Below, piece by piece: positions 31,190-40,062 of a stretch of 64,000 nucleotides of DNA. The first letter of the stretch is position 1. Each line of letters begins with the position of its first letter. The position numbers and the translations under genes are program-made. This DNA comes from JAENVU01 sp046598395. Lineage in GTDB: Bacteria; Actinomycetota; Acidimicrobiia; IMCC26256; JAENVU01. The stretch spans positions 1-64,000 of the forward strand of contig JBKJIQ010000022.1 of the NCBI GenBank assembly GCA_046598395.1, read 5' to 3'. The notes under the pieces are model-generated. The model ran no database searches, had not been told where the DNA came from, and saw only the letters and a program-made list of their open reading frames with translations.

Positions 31190-32851
31190 GTGATTGCCGA
31201 CGACCTTGCCTCCGCCGTCGCGGCCGCGTTGAGGGTCGCGGAGCTACCCGGTCCACCGTCGGGAATCGAGATCGTTCCCGCGCGCAATCGTGAGCACGGA
31301 GATTGGCAGACCAACACCGCGTTGATCTTGGCAACAATCGTGGGCGCACCACCGCGGGAGGTGGCCTCGAAGATTGTCGCTGCGCTTCATGGCGCGCCGC
31401 CCCGTCACGTTGAGCGGATCGAGATTGCCGGGCCAGGTTTCATCAACTTCTTTCTTGCCCCTACGTGGCTCCACGACGTCCTCCGTACCGCGGTCGCGGC
31501 CGGCCCGAAGTTCGGTCATGGCGATGCCTACGCCGGGATGCGCATCAATCTCGAGTTCGTGTCCGCGAATCCGACCGGCCCGCTTCACGCAGGTGGCGGT
31601 CGGTGGGTGGCCGTGGGCGACGCGATTGCGAACCTGCTCGCCGCCCAGGCCGCAGAGGTTCACCGCGAGTACTACCTGAACGACGCCGGCGCCCAGCTTG
31701 ATGTCTTTACCGCGTCCTTGATGGCGCGCTACCGCGGTGAACTGCCGCCGGAGAACGGATACCACGGCGCCTATCTGACGGACCTGGCCGTGGCCATGCG
31801 CGACGCACTGGGTGACGAGGTCGACGATGCGGCCGCGATGGTCTGGGGTTACCGGGCCGTTGTCGACGCGCTGCGAGACGACCTCGCGCGGATCGGCGTC
31901 CATTTCGACACATGGTTTTCCGAACGCACCTTGCACGAGCGTGGCGATGTTGGCGAGGTGCTCGAAGCGTTGCGCACCGCGGGCCATACGTTCGAGCAGG
32001 ACGGTGCCGAATGGCTCGCCAGCGAGTCGCTCGGCGATCAGCGGAATCGGGTGCTGGTCCGATCGAACGGGACCACCACCTATCTCACCAACGACCTGGC
32101 GTATCACCGCGACAAGGTGCGCCGGGGCTGGGATCACCTGATCGACATCTGGGGCGCGGATCATCACGGTCAGGTCAAGTCGTTACAAGTTGGGTTGCGG
32201 GCGCTCGGCATCGGTACCGACGAGGCTCCGGAGCCTGAGATCATCCTCGGTCAGCTCGTAAAGTTGGAACGCCGTGGTGAACTCGTGCGCCTGTCGAAGC
32301 GAGCGGGCAACATCATCACGCTCGCCGACATTCTCGACGACGTCGATCCCGACGTGGCCCGCCTCACGTTTCTCCTGCAGAGCATCGACACCACGCTCAC
32401 CTTTGACCTCGATGTGGTGACGTCGCAGTCGATGGAGAATCCCGTTTACTACGTGCAGTATGCCCACGCGCGAGTCGCGTCGATCGCTCGGCGCGCCGCT
32501 GAGGCCGGGATCACGCGAGCGCCGCTCGCCGATGTGGATCTGTCGGTGTTGGTGCACGAGCGCGAACTGGATCTACTGCGATCGCTGGCGGAGTATCCCG
32601 CAATGTTGCGGGGCGCCGCGGAACTGCGCGCGCCCCACCGCGTGACCACATGGGTGCGCGAGTTTGCCGCACGGCTCCACGGCTTTTACCGCGATTGTCG
32701 GGTGATGACGGACGACGCCGAACTCACGCAGGCGCGCCTCTGGCTGGCGGAGTCCGTGCGTATCGGCCTCGCTGGTGCCCTGGGAATTCTGGGCGTGAGT
32801 GCGCCGGACTTCATGGAACGTCTCGCCGCTGAAGAAGACGAAGCCGAGTGA
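31190..32851 (+). CDS. argS: Arginyl-tRNA synthetase
   Basis: 553 residues, standard length. The N-terminal tRNA D-loop domain precedes the Rossmann core. The HIGH motif appears as SANPTGPLHAGGGRWVAVGD, the HxGG form typical of actinobacterial ArgS, and KMSKS as RLSKRAGNIITLADIL. The DALR anticodon-binding domain ends the protein (YVQYAHARVASIARRA, TTWVREFAARLHGFYRDCRV). It charges tRNA-Arg. GTG at 31190 is chosen because the conserved N-terminus begins VIADDLASAVAAAL; the open frame extends 40 codons further without homology. It starts the argS-lysA-hom-thrC operon. Confidence 0.95.
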   Translation: MIADDLASAVAAALRVAELPGPPSGIEIVPARNREHGDWQTNTALILATIVGAPPREVASKIVAALHGAPPRHVERIEIAGPGFINFFLAPTWLHDVLRTAVAAGPKFGHGDAYAGMRINLEFVSANPTGPLHAGGGRWVAVGDAIANLLAAQAAEVHREYYLNDAGAQLDVFTASLMARYRGELPPENGYHGAYLTDLAVAMRDALGDEVDDAAAMVWGYRAVVDALRDDLARIGVHFDTWFSERTLHERGDVGEVLEALRTAGHTFEQDGAEWLASESLGDQRNRVLVRSNGTTTYLTNDLAYHRDKVRRGWDHLIDIWGADHHGQVKSLQVGLRALGIGTDEAPEPEIILGQLVKLERRGELVRLSKRAGNIITLADILDDVDPDVARLTFLLQSIDTTLTFDLDVVTSQSMENPVYYVQYAHARVASIARRAAEAGITRAPLADVDLSVLVHERELDLLRSLAEYPAMLRGAAELRAPHRVTTWVREFAARLHGFYRDCRVMTDDAELTQARLWLAESVRIGLAGALGILGVSAPDFMERLAAEEDEAE

Positions 32852-34089
32852 CCAGCGATCCTTTCGATATCACCTTGGTGCCGCCGGGGTTGCGTGGTCT
32901 GGATCTCGAAGGACTCGCAGCCGAGTTCGGAACCCCGCTGTTCGTCTATGACGAAGACCATCTGCGTGCCCGATGCGCGGAGTACGTCAAGCAGTTCGGT
33001 GCCGACAATGTTGCGTTCGCGGGGAAGTCGTTTCTTTGTACCGCGATGGTGCAGCTGATCGCGGAAGAGGGCCTCCACCTCGACGTTGCGACCGGCGGCG
33101 AACTCCATGTTGCACTTCACGCAGGATTTCCTGCGGCGCGATTGGTGATGCACGGCAACAACAAGAGTGACGAGGAGATCGCCGCGGCGCGCGACGCCGG
33201 CGTCGGCCGGATCGTGGCAGATTCCTTCGATGAGATCGATCGCCTCGAGCGCATTGGGTTCTCGGGTGATGTCCTGGTGCGGGTCACGCCCGGCGTCGAG
33301 GCGCACACCCACGAGTACATCGAGACGGGAACCGACACCTCGAAGTTCGGCTTTACCGTCTCCACCGGCGCGGCGGCTCACGCCGTGGCGCGCGTCGTGG
33401 CTTCAGATCAACTGCACTTCGGCGGTATTCACGCACACATCGGGTCGCAGGTGTTCCGCCTCGATTCCTACGCGCAAGCCGCGGCCGTCGTCGGGCGTTT
33501 CGCAGCTGTGTGTGAGCGCGCCACCGGTGTGGCGATCCCGCTCGTGAACCTCGGGGGAGGGTTGGGCGCGCGTTACCTGGCGGAGGACACGGATCCCTCG
33601 GTGGCGGAATACGCGGCCGCGCTGCGAACCGGACTCGGGAATCGGCGGGTCATGGTGGAACCAGGTCGGTCGATTGCCGCGGTGGCCGGGATCACGCTGT
33701 ATCGAGTGGGGACCGTCAAGGAGATCCCGGGCGGTCGGACCTATGTCGCAGTCGACGGCGGCATGAGCGACAATCCGCGGCCCGTTCTTTACGGAGCGGG
33801 CTACGAGGCTTACCTCGCTCGGTGTCCCGAGGCGTCGCGGCCACTCGCGGCCGCGGTTGCCGGCAAACACTGTGAACAGGGTGACGTGATCGTTCCCGAT
33901 GCGCACCTTCCCGGGGACGTCGCAGTTGGTGACCTGCTCGTCACTCCGGTCACCGGCGCCTACGGCTACTCCATGGCGAGCAATTACAACAAGGTGCCCC
34001 GGCCGGCGGTGGTGTTCGTGCGCGGCGCCGTCCCCCGCGTGGTGGTGCGTCGTGAGACCGTCGAGGATCTCGTCCGTTTGGACGCGTAA
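32848..34089 (+). CDS. lysA: Diaminopimelate decarboxylase
   Basis: 413 residues, a fold-type III PLP enzyme converting meso-diaminopimelate to lysine. The PLP lysine is in NVAFAGKSFLCTAM near residue 60. FGGIHAHIGSQVF, NLGGGLGARYLAED and VEPGRSIAAVAGITLYRVG are typical. The substrate-binding C-terminal residues are in GKHCEQGDVI and TGAYGYSMASNYNKVPRPA. GTG at 32848 overlaps the argS stop by 4 bases. The argS-lysA pairing is a recurrent actinobacterial arrangement. Confidence 0.96.
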   Translation: MTSDPFDITLVPPGLRGLDLEGLAAEFGTPLFVYDEDHLRARCAEYVKQFGADNVAFAGKSFLCTAMVQLIAEEGLHLDVATGGELHVALHAGFPAARLVMHGNNKSDEEIAAARDAGVGRIVADSFDEIDRLERIGFSGDVLVRVTPGVEAHTHEYIETGTDTSKFGFTVSTGAAAHAVARVVASDQLHFGGIHAHIGSQVFRLDSYAQAAAVVGRFAAVCERATGVAIPLVNLGGGLGARYLAEDTDPSVAEYAAALRTGLGNRRVMVEPGRSIAAVAGITLYRVGTVKEIPGGRTYVAVDGGMSDNPRPVLYGAGYEAYLARCPEASRPLAAAVAGKHCEQGDVIVPDAHLPGDVAVGDLLVTPVTGAYGYSMASNYNKVPRPAVVFVRGAVPRVVVRRETVEDLVRLDA

Positions 34090-34120
34090 GCGTACGAGTC
34101 CCGTGAGAGACTGCGTTCCT

Positions 34121-35413
34121 ATGACGACACGATCGGTGAATATCGGGCTGCTCGGATGCGGCCACGTGGGCTCGGCACTGGTGCGCTTGATCACGGAGAA
34201 CGGCGCGGAAATCGAAGCGCGGAGTGGCGTCCACCTCGAAGTGAAGCGCATCGCGGTGCGCAACCTCGCCCGAGAACGCGACGTTGCGCTGCCGGCATCG
34301 GTCTTCACCCACGACGGCGCATCGGTGGTGACCGCAGACGACGTTGATGTGGTGGTTGAAGTGATCGGCGGGATCGAGCCGGCACGCGAACTGATCATCG
34401 AAGCGTTGAAGGCAGGCAAGCCCGTCGTCACCGCGAATAAGGAGTTGCTTGCCAACGTCGGGCGCGAGCTGTTTCAAACCGCGGAGGGTGCCGGTGTCGA
34501 CCTGTTGTTCGAAGCGTCGGTGGCGGGAGGAATACCGCTGATCCGCCCGCTGCGCGAATCGTTGGCAGGTGACCGCATCCGGCGGATCATGGGCATTGTC
34601 AACGGGACCACGAACTACATCCTCAGCCGCATGTCAGATTCCGGGGCGTCCTTCAGCGATGCCTTGGCGGAAGCGCAAACTCTTGGGTACGCGGAGCGTG
34701 ACCCCACGGCCGACGTCGAGGGCTTCGACGCCGCCGCCAAGGCCGCGATCATCGCGTCGATCGCGTTTGGTGCCCGCGTGGTCGCCGGCGACGTGTACCG
34801 CGAGGGGATCAGCGAGTTGTCCGACGCTGATATCGCCTCGGCCCGCGAGCTTGGCTACGCGGTGAAGTTGTTGGCAGTAGCGGAGGAATCGGAACGGGGC
34901 GTGGCCGTGCGAGTGCACCCGACGATGCTGCCGCTCGCGCACCCGCTCGCGTCGGTGAACGATTCCTTCAATGCCTTGTTCATCGAGGCCGACGCGGTGG
35001 GAGAGCTGATGTTCTACGGCCGCGGTGCCGGTGGGATGCCGACGGCGAGTGCGGTGCTCGGTGACGTGATTGATGCCGCCAAGAACATCGTGAGTGGAGC
35101 GCGGGGCGCCACCATCGGGACGCTCGCCCGTAAGCCGATCCGACCGATCGACGAGGTCGAGAGTCAGTTCTACCTCCAACTCGAAGTGGCCGATGAGCCA
35201 GGCGTGCTGGCCGCGATTGCGGAACAGTTCGGCAGTCATCGGGTCTCGATCAAGTCGATGCAGCAGGTGGGGATCGGTGACGGCGCGCGGTTGATCTTCA
35301 TCACCCACCTCGCCCGAGAAGCCGATGTTCGCGCCACGATTCACGAGCTGCGCGACGTCCCCGCTGTCCACCGGGTTGGGTCGGTGCTTCGGGTCATGGG
35401 CGACGAAGGATGA
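34121..35413 (+). CDS. hom: Homoserine dehydrogenase with C-terminal ACT domain
   Basis: 430 residues. The NAD(P) site is IGLLGCGHVGSALVRLI at the N-terminus. The catalytic domain shows TANKELLANVGRELFQTAEG, LFEASVAGGIPLIRPLRESL, IMGIVNGTTNYILSRM and ERDPTADVEGFDAAAKAAI, with catalytic Lys/Glu. An ACT domain follows at ~355-425 (YLQLEVADEPGVLAAIAEQF), which normally gives feedback control by threonine. It reduces aspartate semialdehyde to homoserine. ATG at 34121 follows lysA by 31 bases. It overlaps thrC by 4 bases. Confidence 0.96.
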   Translation: MTTRSVNIGLLGCGHVGSALVRLITENGAEIEARSGVHLEVKRIAVRNLARERDVALPASVFTHDGASVVTADDVDVVVEVIGGIEPARELIIEALKAGKPVVTANKELLANVGRELFQTAEGAGVDLLFEASVAGGIPLIRPLRESLAGDRIRRIMGIVNGTTNYILSRMSDSGASFSDALAEAQTLGYAERDPTADVEGFDAAAKAAIIASIAFGARVVAGDVYREGISELSDADIASARELGYAVKLLAVAEESERGVAVRVHPTMLPLAHPLASVNDSFNALFIEADAVGELMFYGRGAGGMPTASAVLGDVIDAAKNIVSGARGATIGTLARKPIRPIDEVESQFYLQLEVADEPGVLAAIAEQFGSHRVSIKSMQQVGIGDGARLIFITHLAREADVRATIHELRDVPAVHRVGSVLRVMGDEG

Positions 35414-36492
35414 GCCCGACCCCGCCGTACCAAAAGAGTGCAAGTGGGTGGCCCGGCCTGATCGAGGCGTACCGCGAGTACTTGCCGGTCACGGACACGA
35501 CACCGGTGGTGACCTTGCTCGAGGGCAACACGCCGCTCGTGCCGGCGCCGCGTTTGTCCGAGGAGCTCGGGCTCGATATCTACCTCAAGGTCGAGGGCGC
35601 GAACCCCACGGGTTCTTTCAAGGATCGCGGCATGACGATGGCGATCACGAAGGCCAAGGAATCCGACGCTCAAGTGGTGGTGTGCGCGTCCACGGGGAAC
35701 ACCTCCGCGAGTGCCGCGGCGTACGCGGCTCGCGCCGGGCTCACCTGTGGTGTAGTGATCCCCGAGGGAAAGATTGCGCTCGGCAAGCTGGCCCAGGCAT
35801 TGATTCATGGTGCGAAGGTCGTCCAAATCCGCGGCAACTTCGATCAGGCTCTCGATGTCGTGCGCGAGCTCGGTCACGTGGACGGTGTCACCGTGGTGAA
35901 CTCGATCAACCCCTTCCGGATTGAAGGTCAGAAGACCGCAGCATTCGAGATCATCGAGGTGCTCGGTGACGCGCCGGACGTCCATTGCATCCCGGTGGGC
36001 AACGCAGGGAACATCACCGCGTATTGGAAGGGCTACCGCGAGTACGAGGAGATGGGGCGCGCCAAGCGCTCTCCCCGCATGCTGGGCTGGCAGGCCCAGG
36101 GCGCGGCTCCGCTGGTGCTCGGAGCACCGGTCTTGCATCCCGAGACGATCGCGACGGCCATCCGGATCGGCAATCCCGCGAGCTGGGATGGTGCGATCGA
36201 GGCGCGTGACGAGTCCGGTGGCGCGATCGACATGGTGAGCGACGACGAAATTCTTGCCGCGTATCGGTTGTTGGCCACGACCGAAGGGGTTTTCGTGGAA
36301 CCGGCGTCGGCATCTTCGGTGGCGGGTTTGATCCGAGCCTGTGACCTCGGCATGGTCGAGTCCGGTGAACGAGTGGTGTGCACGGTGACCGGCCACGGGC
36401 TAAAGGACCCGCAGACCGCCATCGGCCAGGTGGCGTTGGCGGACCCCGTGGCCGCCGAGCTGGCGGCCGTCGCGGCCGAACTGGGCTTGTAA
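35410..36492 (+). CDS. thrC: Threonine synthase
   Basis: 360 residues, a PLP fold-type II enzyme turning O-phosphohomoserine into threonine. Landmarks are LEGNTPLVPAPRLSEELG, the PLP lysine in NPTGSFKDRGMTMAITKA, the ASTGNTSASAAAYAARAGL loop, CIPVGNAGNITAYWKGYREY and the late VCTVTGHGLKDPQTAI. Length matches the short bacterial ThrC type. ATG overlaps the hom stop (ATGA). The usual next gene, thrB (homoserine kinase), is not here; see the ApgM-family gene at 38654. Confidence 0.96.
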   Translation: MSPTPPYQKSASGWPGLIEAYREYLPVTDTTPVVTLLEGNTPLVPAPRLSEELGLDIYLKVEGANPTGSFKDRGMTMAITKAKESDAQVVVCASTGNTSASAAAYAARAGLTCGVVIPEGKIALGKLAQALIHGAKVVQIRGNFDQALDVVRELGHVDGVTVVNSINPFRIEGQKTAAFEIIEVLGDAPDVHCIPVGNAGNITAYWKGYREYEEMGRAKRSPRMLGWQAQGAAPLVLGAPVLHPETIATAIRIGNPASWDGAIEARDESGGAIDMVSDDEILAAYRLLATTEGVFVEPASASSVAGLIRACDLGMVESGERVVCTVTGHGLKDPQTAIGQVALADPVAAELAAVAAELGL

Positions 36493-36569
36493 CCCAGGGA
36501 TCAACGGCCCCGAGCGCGAGCGCCGAGGGCGTGCGCGAGACTCTCGGAACTCACTGATGGAGGTTCGTC

Positions 36570-37355
36570 ATGGCTCGACCTGTTGCTCTCGTCACCGGCG
36601 CGTCCGCCGGAATCGGTCGCGCGTTTGCCGAGGCGTTCGCGGCCAGGCAGTACGACCTGATCGTCGTCGCCCGCGATACCGCTCGCCTCGAGGCGCTCGC
36701 CAAGGAACTTGAAGCCGCGCATGGCGTCACCGCCGAGGTGCTGACTGCGGATCTCTCCGATCCGATCGCGTTGGCGACGGTGGAGGCGCGACTCTCGGAC
36801 GGGGATCGCCCCGTTGAGGTCGTCGTGAACAACGCGGGCTTCGGCACTTGGGGAACGTTTCACGCGATGCCGCTCGACCGGGAGGAACAAGAGATCCAAG
36901 TCAATGTGGTGGCACTCGTGCGCCTGACCCACGCGGCGCTGCCCAACATGATCGAACGCCGCGACGGAGGAGTCATCAACGTTGCGTCCATCGCGGCGAT
37001 GCAGCCGACTCCTGCGAACGCGGTCTACGGCGCAACCAAAGCCTTCGTCAACAGCTTTACCCAGGCGATACACGAGGAGCTGAAGGGCACCGGCGTGAAA
37101 TGTCTGTCGCTGTGTCCCGGCTTCACCCGCACAGAGTTTCAGGCGCGGGCGGGTGTCGATTCGGCGGAGATCCCGGACTTCCTGTGGCAGTCCTCGGCGG
37201 AGGTCGTGGAGCACGCGATGAAGTCGTTCGACAAGGGTAAGGCAGTCTGTGTGCCGGGGGCGCTCAATCGCGCGACTGCGGGGTTCAGTGCGACGGCGCC
37301 CTCCGGGATCACCCGGCGCATCGCCGCCGCGGTCGTCAAGCGCGCCGAAAAATAG
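36570..37355 (+). CDS. Short-chain dehydrogenase/reductase (SDR)
   Basis: 261 residues of the DltE/YqjQ-like SDR branch. The cofactor loop is VALVTGASAGIGRAFAEAFA, with Arg in VVARDTARLEALAKEL suggesting NADP. NNAGFGTWG, Ser in VINVASIAAMQPTP and Tyr/Lys in NAVYGATKAFVNSFT complete the catalytic set. The product is followed by SLCPGFTRTEFQAR. ATG at 36570 has GGAGGT about 7 bases upstream. The natural substrate is unknown. It stands 77 bp after thrC and may be transcribed separately. Confidence 0.88.
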   Translation: MARPVALVTGASAGIGRAFAEAFAARQYDLIVVARDTARLEALAKELEAAHGVTAEVLTADLSDPIALATVEARLSDGDRPVEVVVNNAGFGTWGTFHAMPLDREEQEIQVNVVALVRLTHAALPNMIERRDGGVINVASIAAMQPTPANAVYGATKAFVNSFTQAIHEELKGTGVKCLSLCPGFTRTEFQARAGVDSAEIPDFLWQSSAEVVEHAMKSFDKGKAVCVPGALNRATAGFSATAPSGITRRIAAAVVKRAEK

Positions 37356-37365
37356 CGCGCCCTGG

Positions 37366-38598
37366 TTATGCCGGGTCGATGCGGAGGACGCCGTCGGCTT
37401 GCGACAGTACGTAGAGCTCGCCGGCATGGTCCTGGCCGAATCCGGCAACTTGGTTCGCGTCGATCCCGAAATCGATGTCCTCACCTTCGACGCGATCACC
37501 CACGGGGGTGCCGCGCAGCTTCCCGTCGCAGAAGTCGGCGAAGACATAGGTGCCGACCAAGTTGGGGATCTTGGTGCCTCGATAGACGTAGCCGCCGGTG
37601 ATCGAACAGCGGCCGTCGTGCGGGTAGTCGAGGATCGGGCCCACGGTGCCCGAAGTGTCGTCGGAGCGGAACTTGTGGGTTCCCTCGCGCCGGTTCCAAC
37701 CAAAGTTCAAGGGCGGTTTCGTGGTGGCGCCGACCCAATCGATTTCTTCCCACGCGTTTTGTCCGACGTCGCCGATCAGGAGGGCCGACGTCGACCGGTC
37801 AAACGAGAACTTCCACGGGTTGCGTAAGCCATAGGCCCAGATCTCGGGTCGACCGCCGCCGTTGACGAACGGGTTGTCGTTCGGGATCGCGTACGGCTTG
37901 GCTGCTGCCGGCGTTGGGTTGATCCGCAGCATCTTTCCCAGCAGGGTGTTGAGGGATTGACCGTTTCCCCCCGGTGCGTGTCCATCCCCTGCGTCCCCGG
38001 CCCCGCCACCGTCGCCGGTTCCGATCCAGAGCATGTCGTCGGGCCCGGTGACGATGTTGCCGCCGTTGTGGTTCGACTGGGGCTGGTCGATTGCCAGGAG
38101 TTCGCGTCGACCTCCCCGATCGGCCGTGCCGTTGGCCCGCATTGGATAGGCATCAACACGCGTGTCGCCGTCTCGGTTCGTGTAGTCGACGTAGAGAGTG
38201 GTGCCGTCGGGTGAGAACGTGAGGCCGAGAAGGCCTTGCTCACCCCCGGCTGCGATCGTGTCCCGTAGGTCGATGACGGCCGTCGGATCCAGAGCACCTT
38301 TGCGGATCGCGCGCACGCGGCCGGCCTGTTCGGTCACAAACAGAGTGTCGTCGTTCTCGCGAACGGCCATGGCGGTGGGATGGTCCACCTGGGCGATCGG
38401 CGCGAGCCGAAACCGAGCTTCCCGCGGATTGGCCAATGTGGAGTCCGGCGATGAAGTGGCGCTCGACCCGGATGGTCGAGTCGGTTTCGTTGACGGGCTG
38501 TTCGTCGGCTGGGGTTTTTGGTTCGCCTCCCCGGTACTCGAGCCACAGGCGCCGAGGGTGAACGCCGCAAGGGGAAGGAAGACCAGACATCGACGCAT
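37366..38598 (-). CDS. PQQ-type sugar (glucose/sorbosone) dehydrogenase lipoprotein
   Basis: 410 residues. The N-terminus is a lipoprotein signal, MRRCLVFLPLAAFTLGACGS, with the lipobox LGAC, followed by a Ser/Thr/Pro-rich linker to ~60. The six-bladed GSDH propeller then shows TMA-type strands: PTAMAVRENDDTLFVTEQAG, GEQGLLGLTFSPDGTTLYVD, the catalytic His region QSNHNGGNIVTGPDDMLWIG, and EIWAYGLRNPWKFSFDRST, GEDIDFGIDANQVAGFGQDH. Such proteins oxidise sugars or serve as binding proteins outside the membrane. It is transcribed convergently with the SDR and divergently from the ApgM gene. Confidence 0.88.
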   Translation of the reverse strand: MRRCLVFLPLAAFTLGACGSSTGEANQKPQPTNSPSTKPTRPSGSSATSSPDSTLANPREARFRLAPIAQVDHPTAMAVRENDDTLFVTEQAGRVRAIRKGALDPTAVIDLRDTIAAGGEQGLLGLTFSPDGTTLYVDYTNRDGDTRVDAYPMRANGTADRGGRRELLAIDQPQSNHNGGNIVTGPDDMLWIGTGDGGGAGDAGDGHAPGGNGQSLNTLLGKMLRINPTPAAAKPYAIPNDNPFVNGGGRPEIWAYGLRNPWKFSFDRSTSALLIGDVGQNAWEEIDWVGATTKPPLNFGWNRREGTHKFRSDDTSGTVGPILDYPHDGRCSITGGYVYRGTKIPNLVGTYVFADFCDGKLRGTPVGDRVEGEDIDFGIDANQVAGFGQDHAGELYVLSQADGVLRIDPA

Positions 38599-38653
38599 CG
38601 AGCCACGGTACCGAGCCCGGCGGAACGGAACGGGTCACCTACGATCCCGGATT

Positions 38654-39832
38654 GTGAAATACGTAGTGCTTGTGCCCGACGGTTGTGCCGACGAACCGAT
38701 TGCATCGCTCGGCGACAAGACGCCGCTCGAAGCCGCTCATCTCCCGCATCTCCAAGCGCTGGCGTTGCGCAGTGAAGTCGGGCGCGCCGCGGTGATCCCG
38801 GCGGGTCTGCCGCCGGGCAGCGATGTCGGCAATCTCTCGATTCTGGGATATGACCCTGAGGTCTTTCACACCGGCAGGGCCCCGATCGAAGCGGCGGCGA
38901 TGGGGGTGGACCTGCGGCCCGGGGAGGTCGCCTATCGGTGCAATCTCGTCACGATCCACGCAGTCGACACGGGCAACGAAGAGACGATGGTCGACTTCGC
39001 CGCCGGGCACCTCAGCAGTGAGCAGAGTCATCCGATCATCGCGGCGCTCGACGCGGCGCTCGGCAACGGTCGCGACGGTGTTCGGTTTTACCCCGGGGTC
39101 GAGTATCGCCATCTGCTGGTAGTTCCGGGGGAGTGGGGTGACGCCGAGTGCGTTCCGCCGCACGACCTCACGGGCCGGACCGCGATATGGCCTACGGGCG
39201 CGGCCGCGCCGCGCCTCCAGGCACTGATGAACGCATCCCGAGCCATCGTCACGCAAGTGGCGGGCGACGTTGATTCGACGGCCACACAGATCTGGCTCTG
39301 GGGCCAGGGCACTCGGCCGCAACTCCCGGACTTCTCGAACCGGTACGGCGTGACCGGTCGTCTGAGTTCCGCGGTAGATCTCGTCCGCGGCCTCGGTGTT
39401 CTTGCCGGGATCGAGGTACTCGATGTCCCAGGTGCGAGCGCCGGGTTCGATAACGACTACACCGCGCAACGGATTGCTTGCATCGACTCGCTCGGCGATC
39501 GCGATTTTTTTCTCCTCCATGTGGAGGCCACCGACGAGGCTGGTCATCAACAGAACGCCGCCGCGAAAGTCGACGCCCTCGAGTCCTGGGACCGAGAGAT
39601 CATCGGACCGTTGCTGGATGCCCTTCCGGCGTTCGGACCATTTCGGATCCTGCTGATGCCCGACCATGCCACGCCGGTCAACCTCGGGACGCATACGTCA
39701 GATCCGGTGCCGTACCTGCTCCATGACAGCGGGTCCGTGGTGACCGGGCGGGCCTATACCGAATCGGCTACCGCCGATTGCCCGGTGGTCGCCGCGCACA
39801 CTCTCTTGGCCCGGATGGTCACCTCAGCCTGA
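38654..39832 (+). CDS. ApgM-family (COG3635) phosphoglycerate mutase-like protein, possible homoserine kinase analogue
   Basis: 392 residues of the archaeal-type cofactor-independent phosphoglycerate mutase family. The metal site and nucleophile region are KYVVLVPDGCADEPIASLGD, LPPGSDVGNLSILGYDPEVF, TGRAPIEAAAMGVDL, YRCNLVTIHA. The C-terminal metal ligands lie in FLLHVEATDEAGHQQNAAAK and LLMPDHATPVNLGTHTSDPV. Members of this family have been predicted to replace ThrB as homoserine kinase in bacteria lacking it. Nearness to hom-thrC fits that, but glycolytic mutase activity is equally possible. GTG at 38654 gives the conserved start VKYVVLVPDG. Confidence 0.85.
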   Translation: MKYVVLVPDGCADEPIASLGDKTPLEAAHLPHLQALALRSEVGRAAVIPAGLPPGSDVGNLSILGYDPEVFHTGRAPIEAAAMGVDLRPGEVAYRCNLVTIHAVDTGNEETMVDFAAGHLSSEQSHPIIAALDAALGNGRDGVRFYPGVEYRHLLVVPGEWGDAECVPPHDLTGRTAIWPTGAAAPRLQALMNASRAIVTQVAGDVDSTATQIWLWGQGTRPQLPDFSNRYGVTGRLSSAVDLVRGLGVLAGIEVLDVPGASAGFDNDYTAQRIACIDSLGDRDFFLLHVEATDEAGHQQNAAAKVDALESWDREIIGPLLDALPAFGPFRILLMPDHATPVNLGTHTSDPVPYLLHDSGSVVTGRAYTESATADCPVVAAHTLLARMVTSA

Positions 39833-40062
39833 GATCTGTCCTATAGTGCGAGCGGCGCAACCCGTCGGCCCCCTCCAGCCCCGCTGGACCGAGCCGTTGT
39901 GCGTGCGCCGGTTTCCTTCCCAGGAAGCCCTTCCCGTTTGGATCGGAAGTCCGCTCCGAACGAGTTCCTTCTCATCGCGAAGGGCTTGCCTCTTCGCACT
40001 CCGGCCGGATCCCCGAGTCGGATTCCGTCCTCAGTGGTCCCCCCGACCCAAGGAGTAGCTCC
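39833..40062 (+). promoter_or_regulatory. Long C-rich leader before rho
   Basis: This 230-base gap has a -10-like TATAGT (39842-39847) just after the ApgM stop. It is then rich in C and T and poor in G for ~200 bases before the GGAG ribosome site at the rho ATG. No peptide or tRNA-like fold was recognised. Rho genes often autoregulate by Rho-dependent termination in a C-rich leader, which this stretch could serve. Confidence 0.4.
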
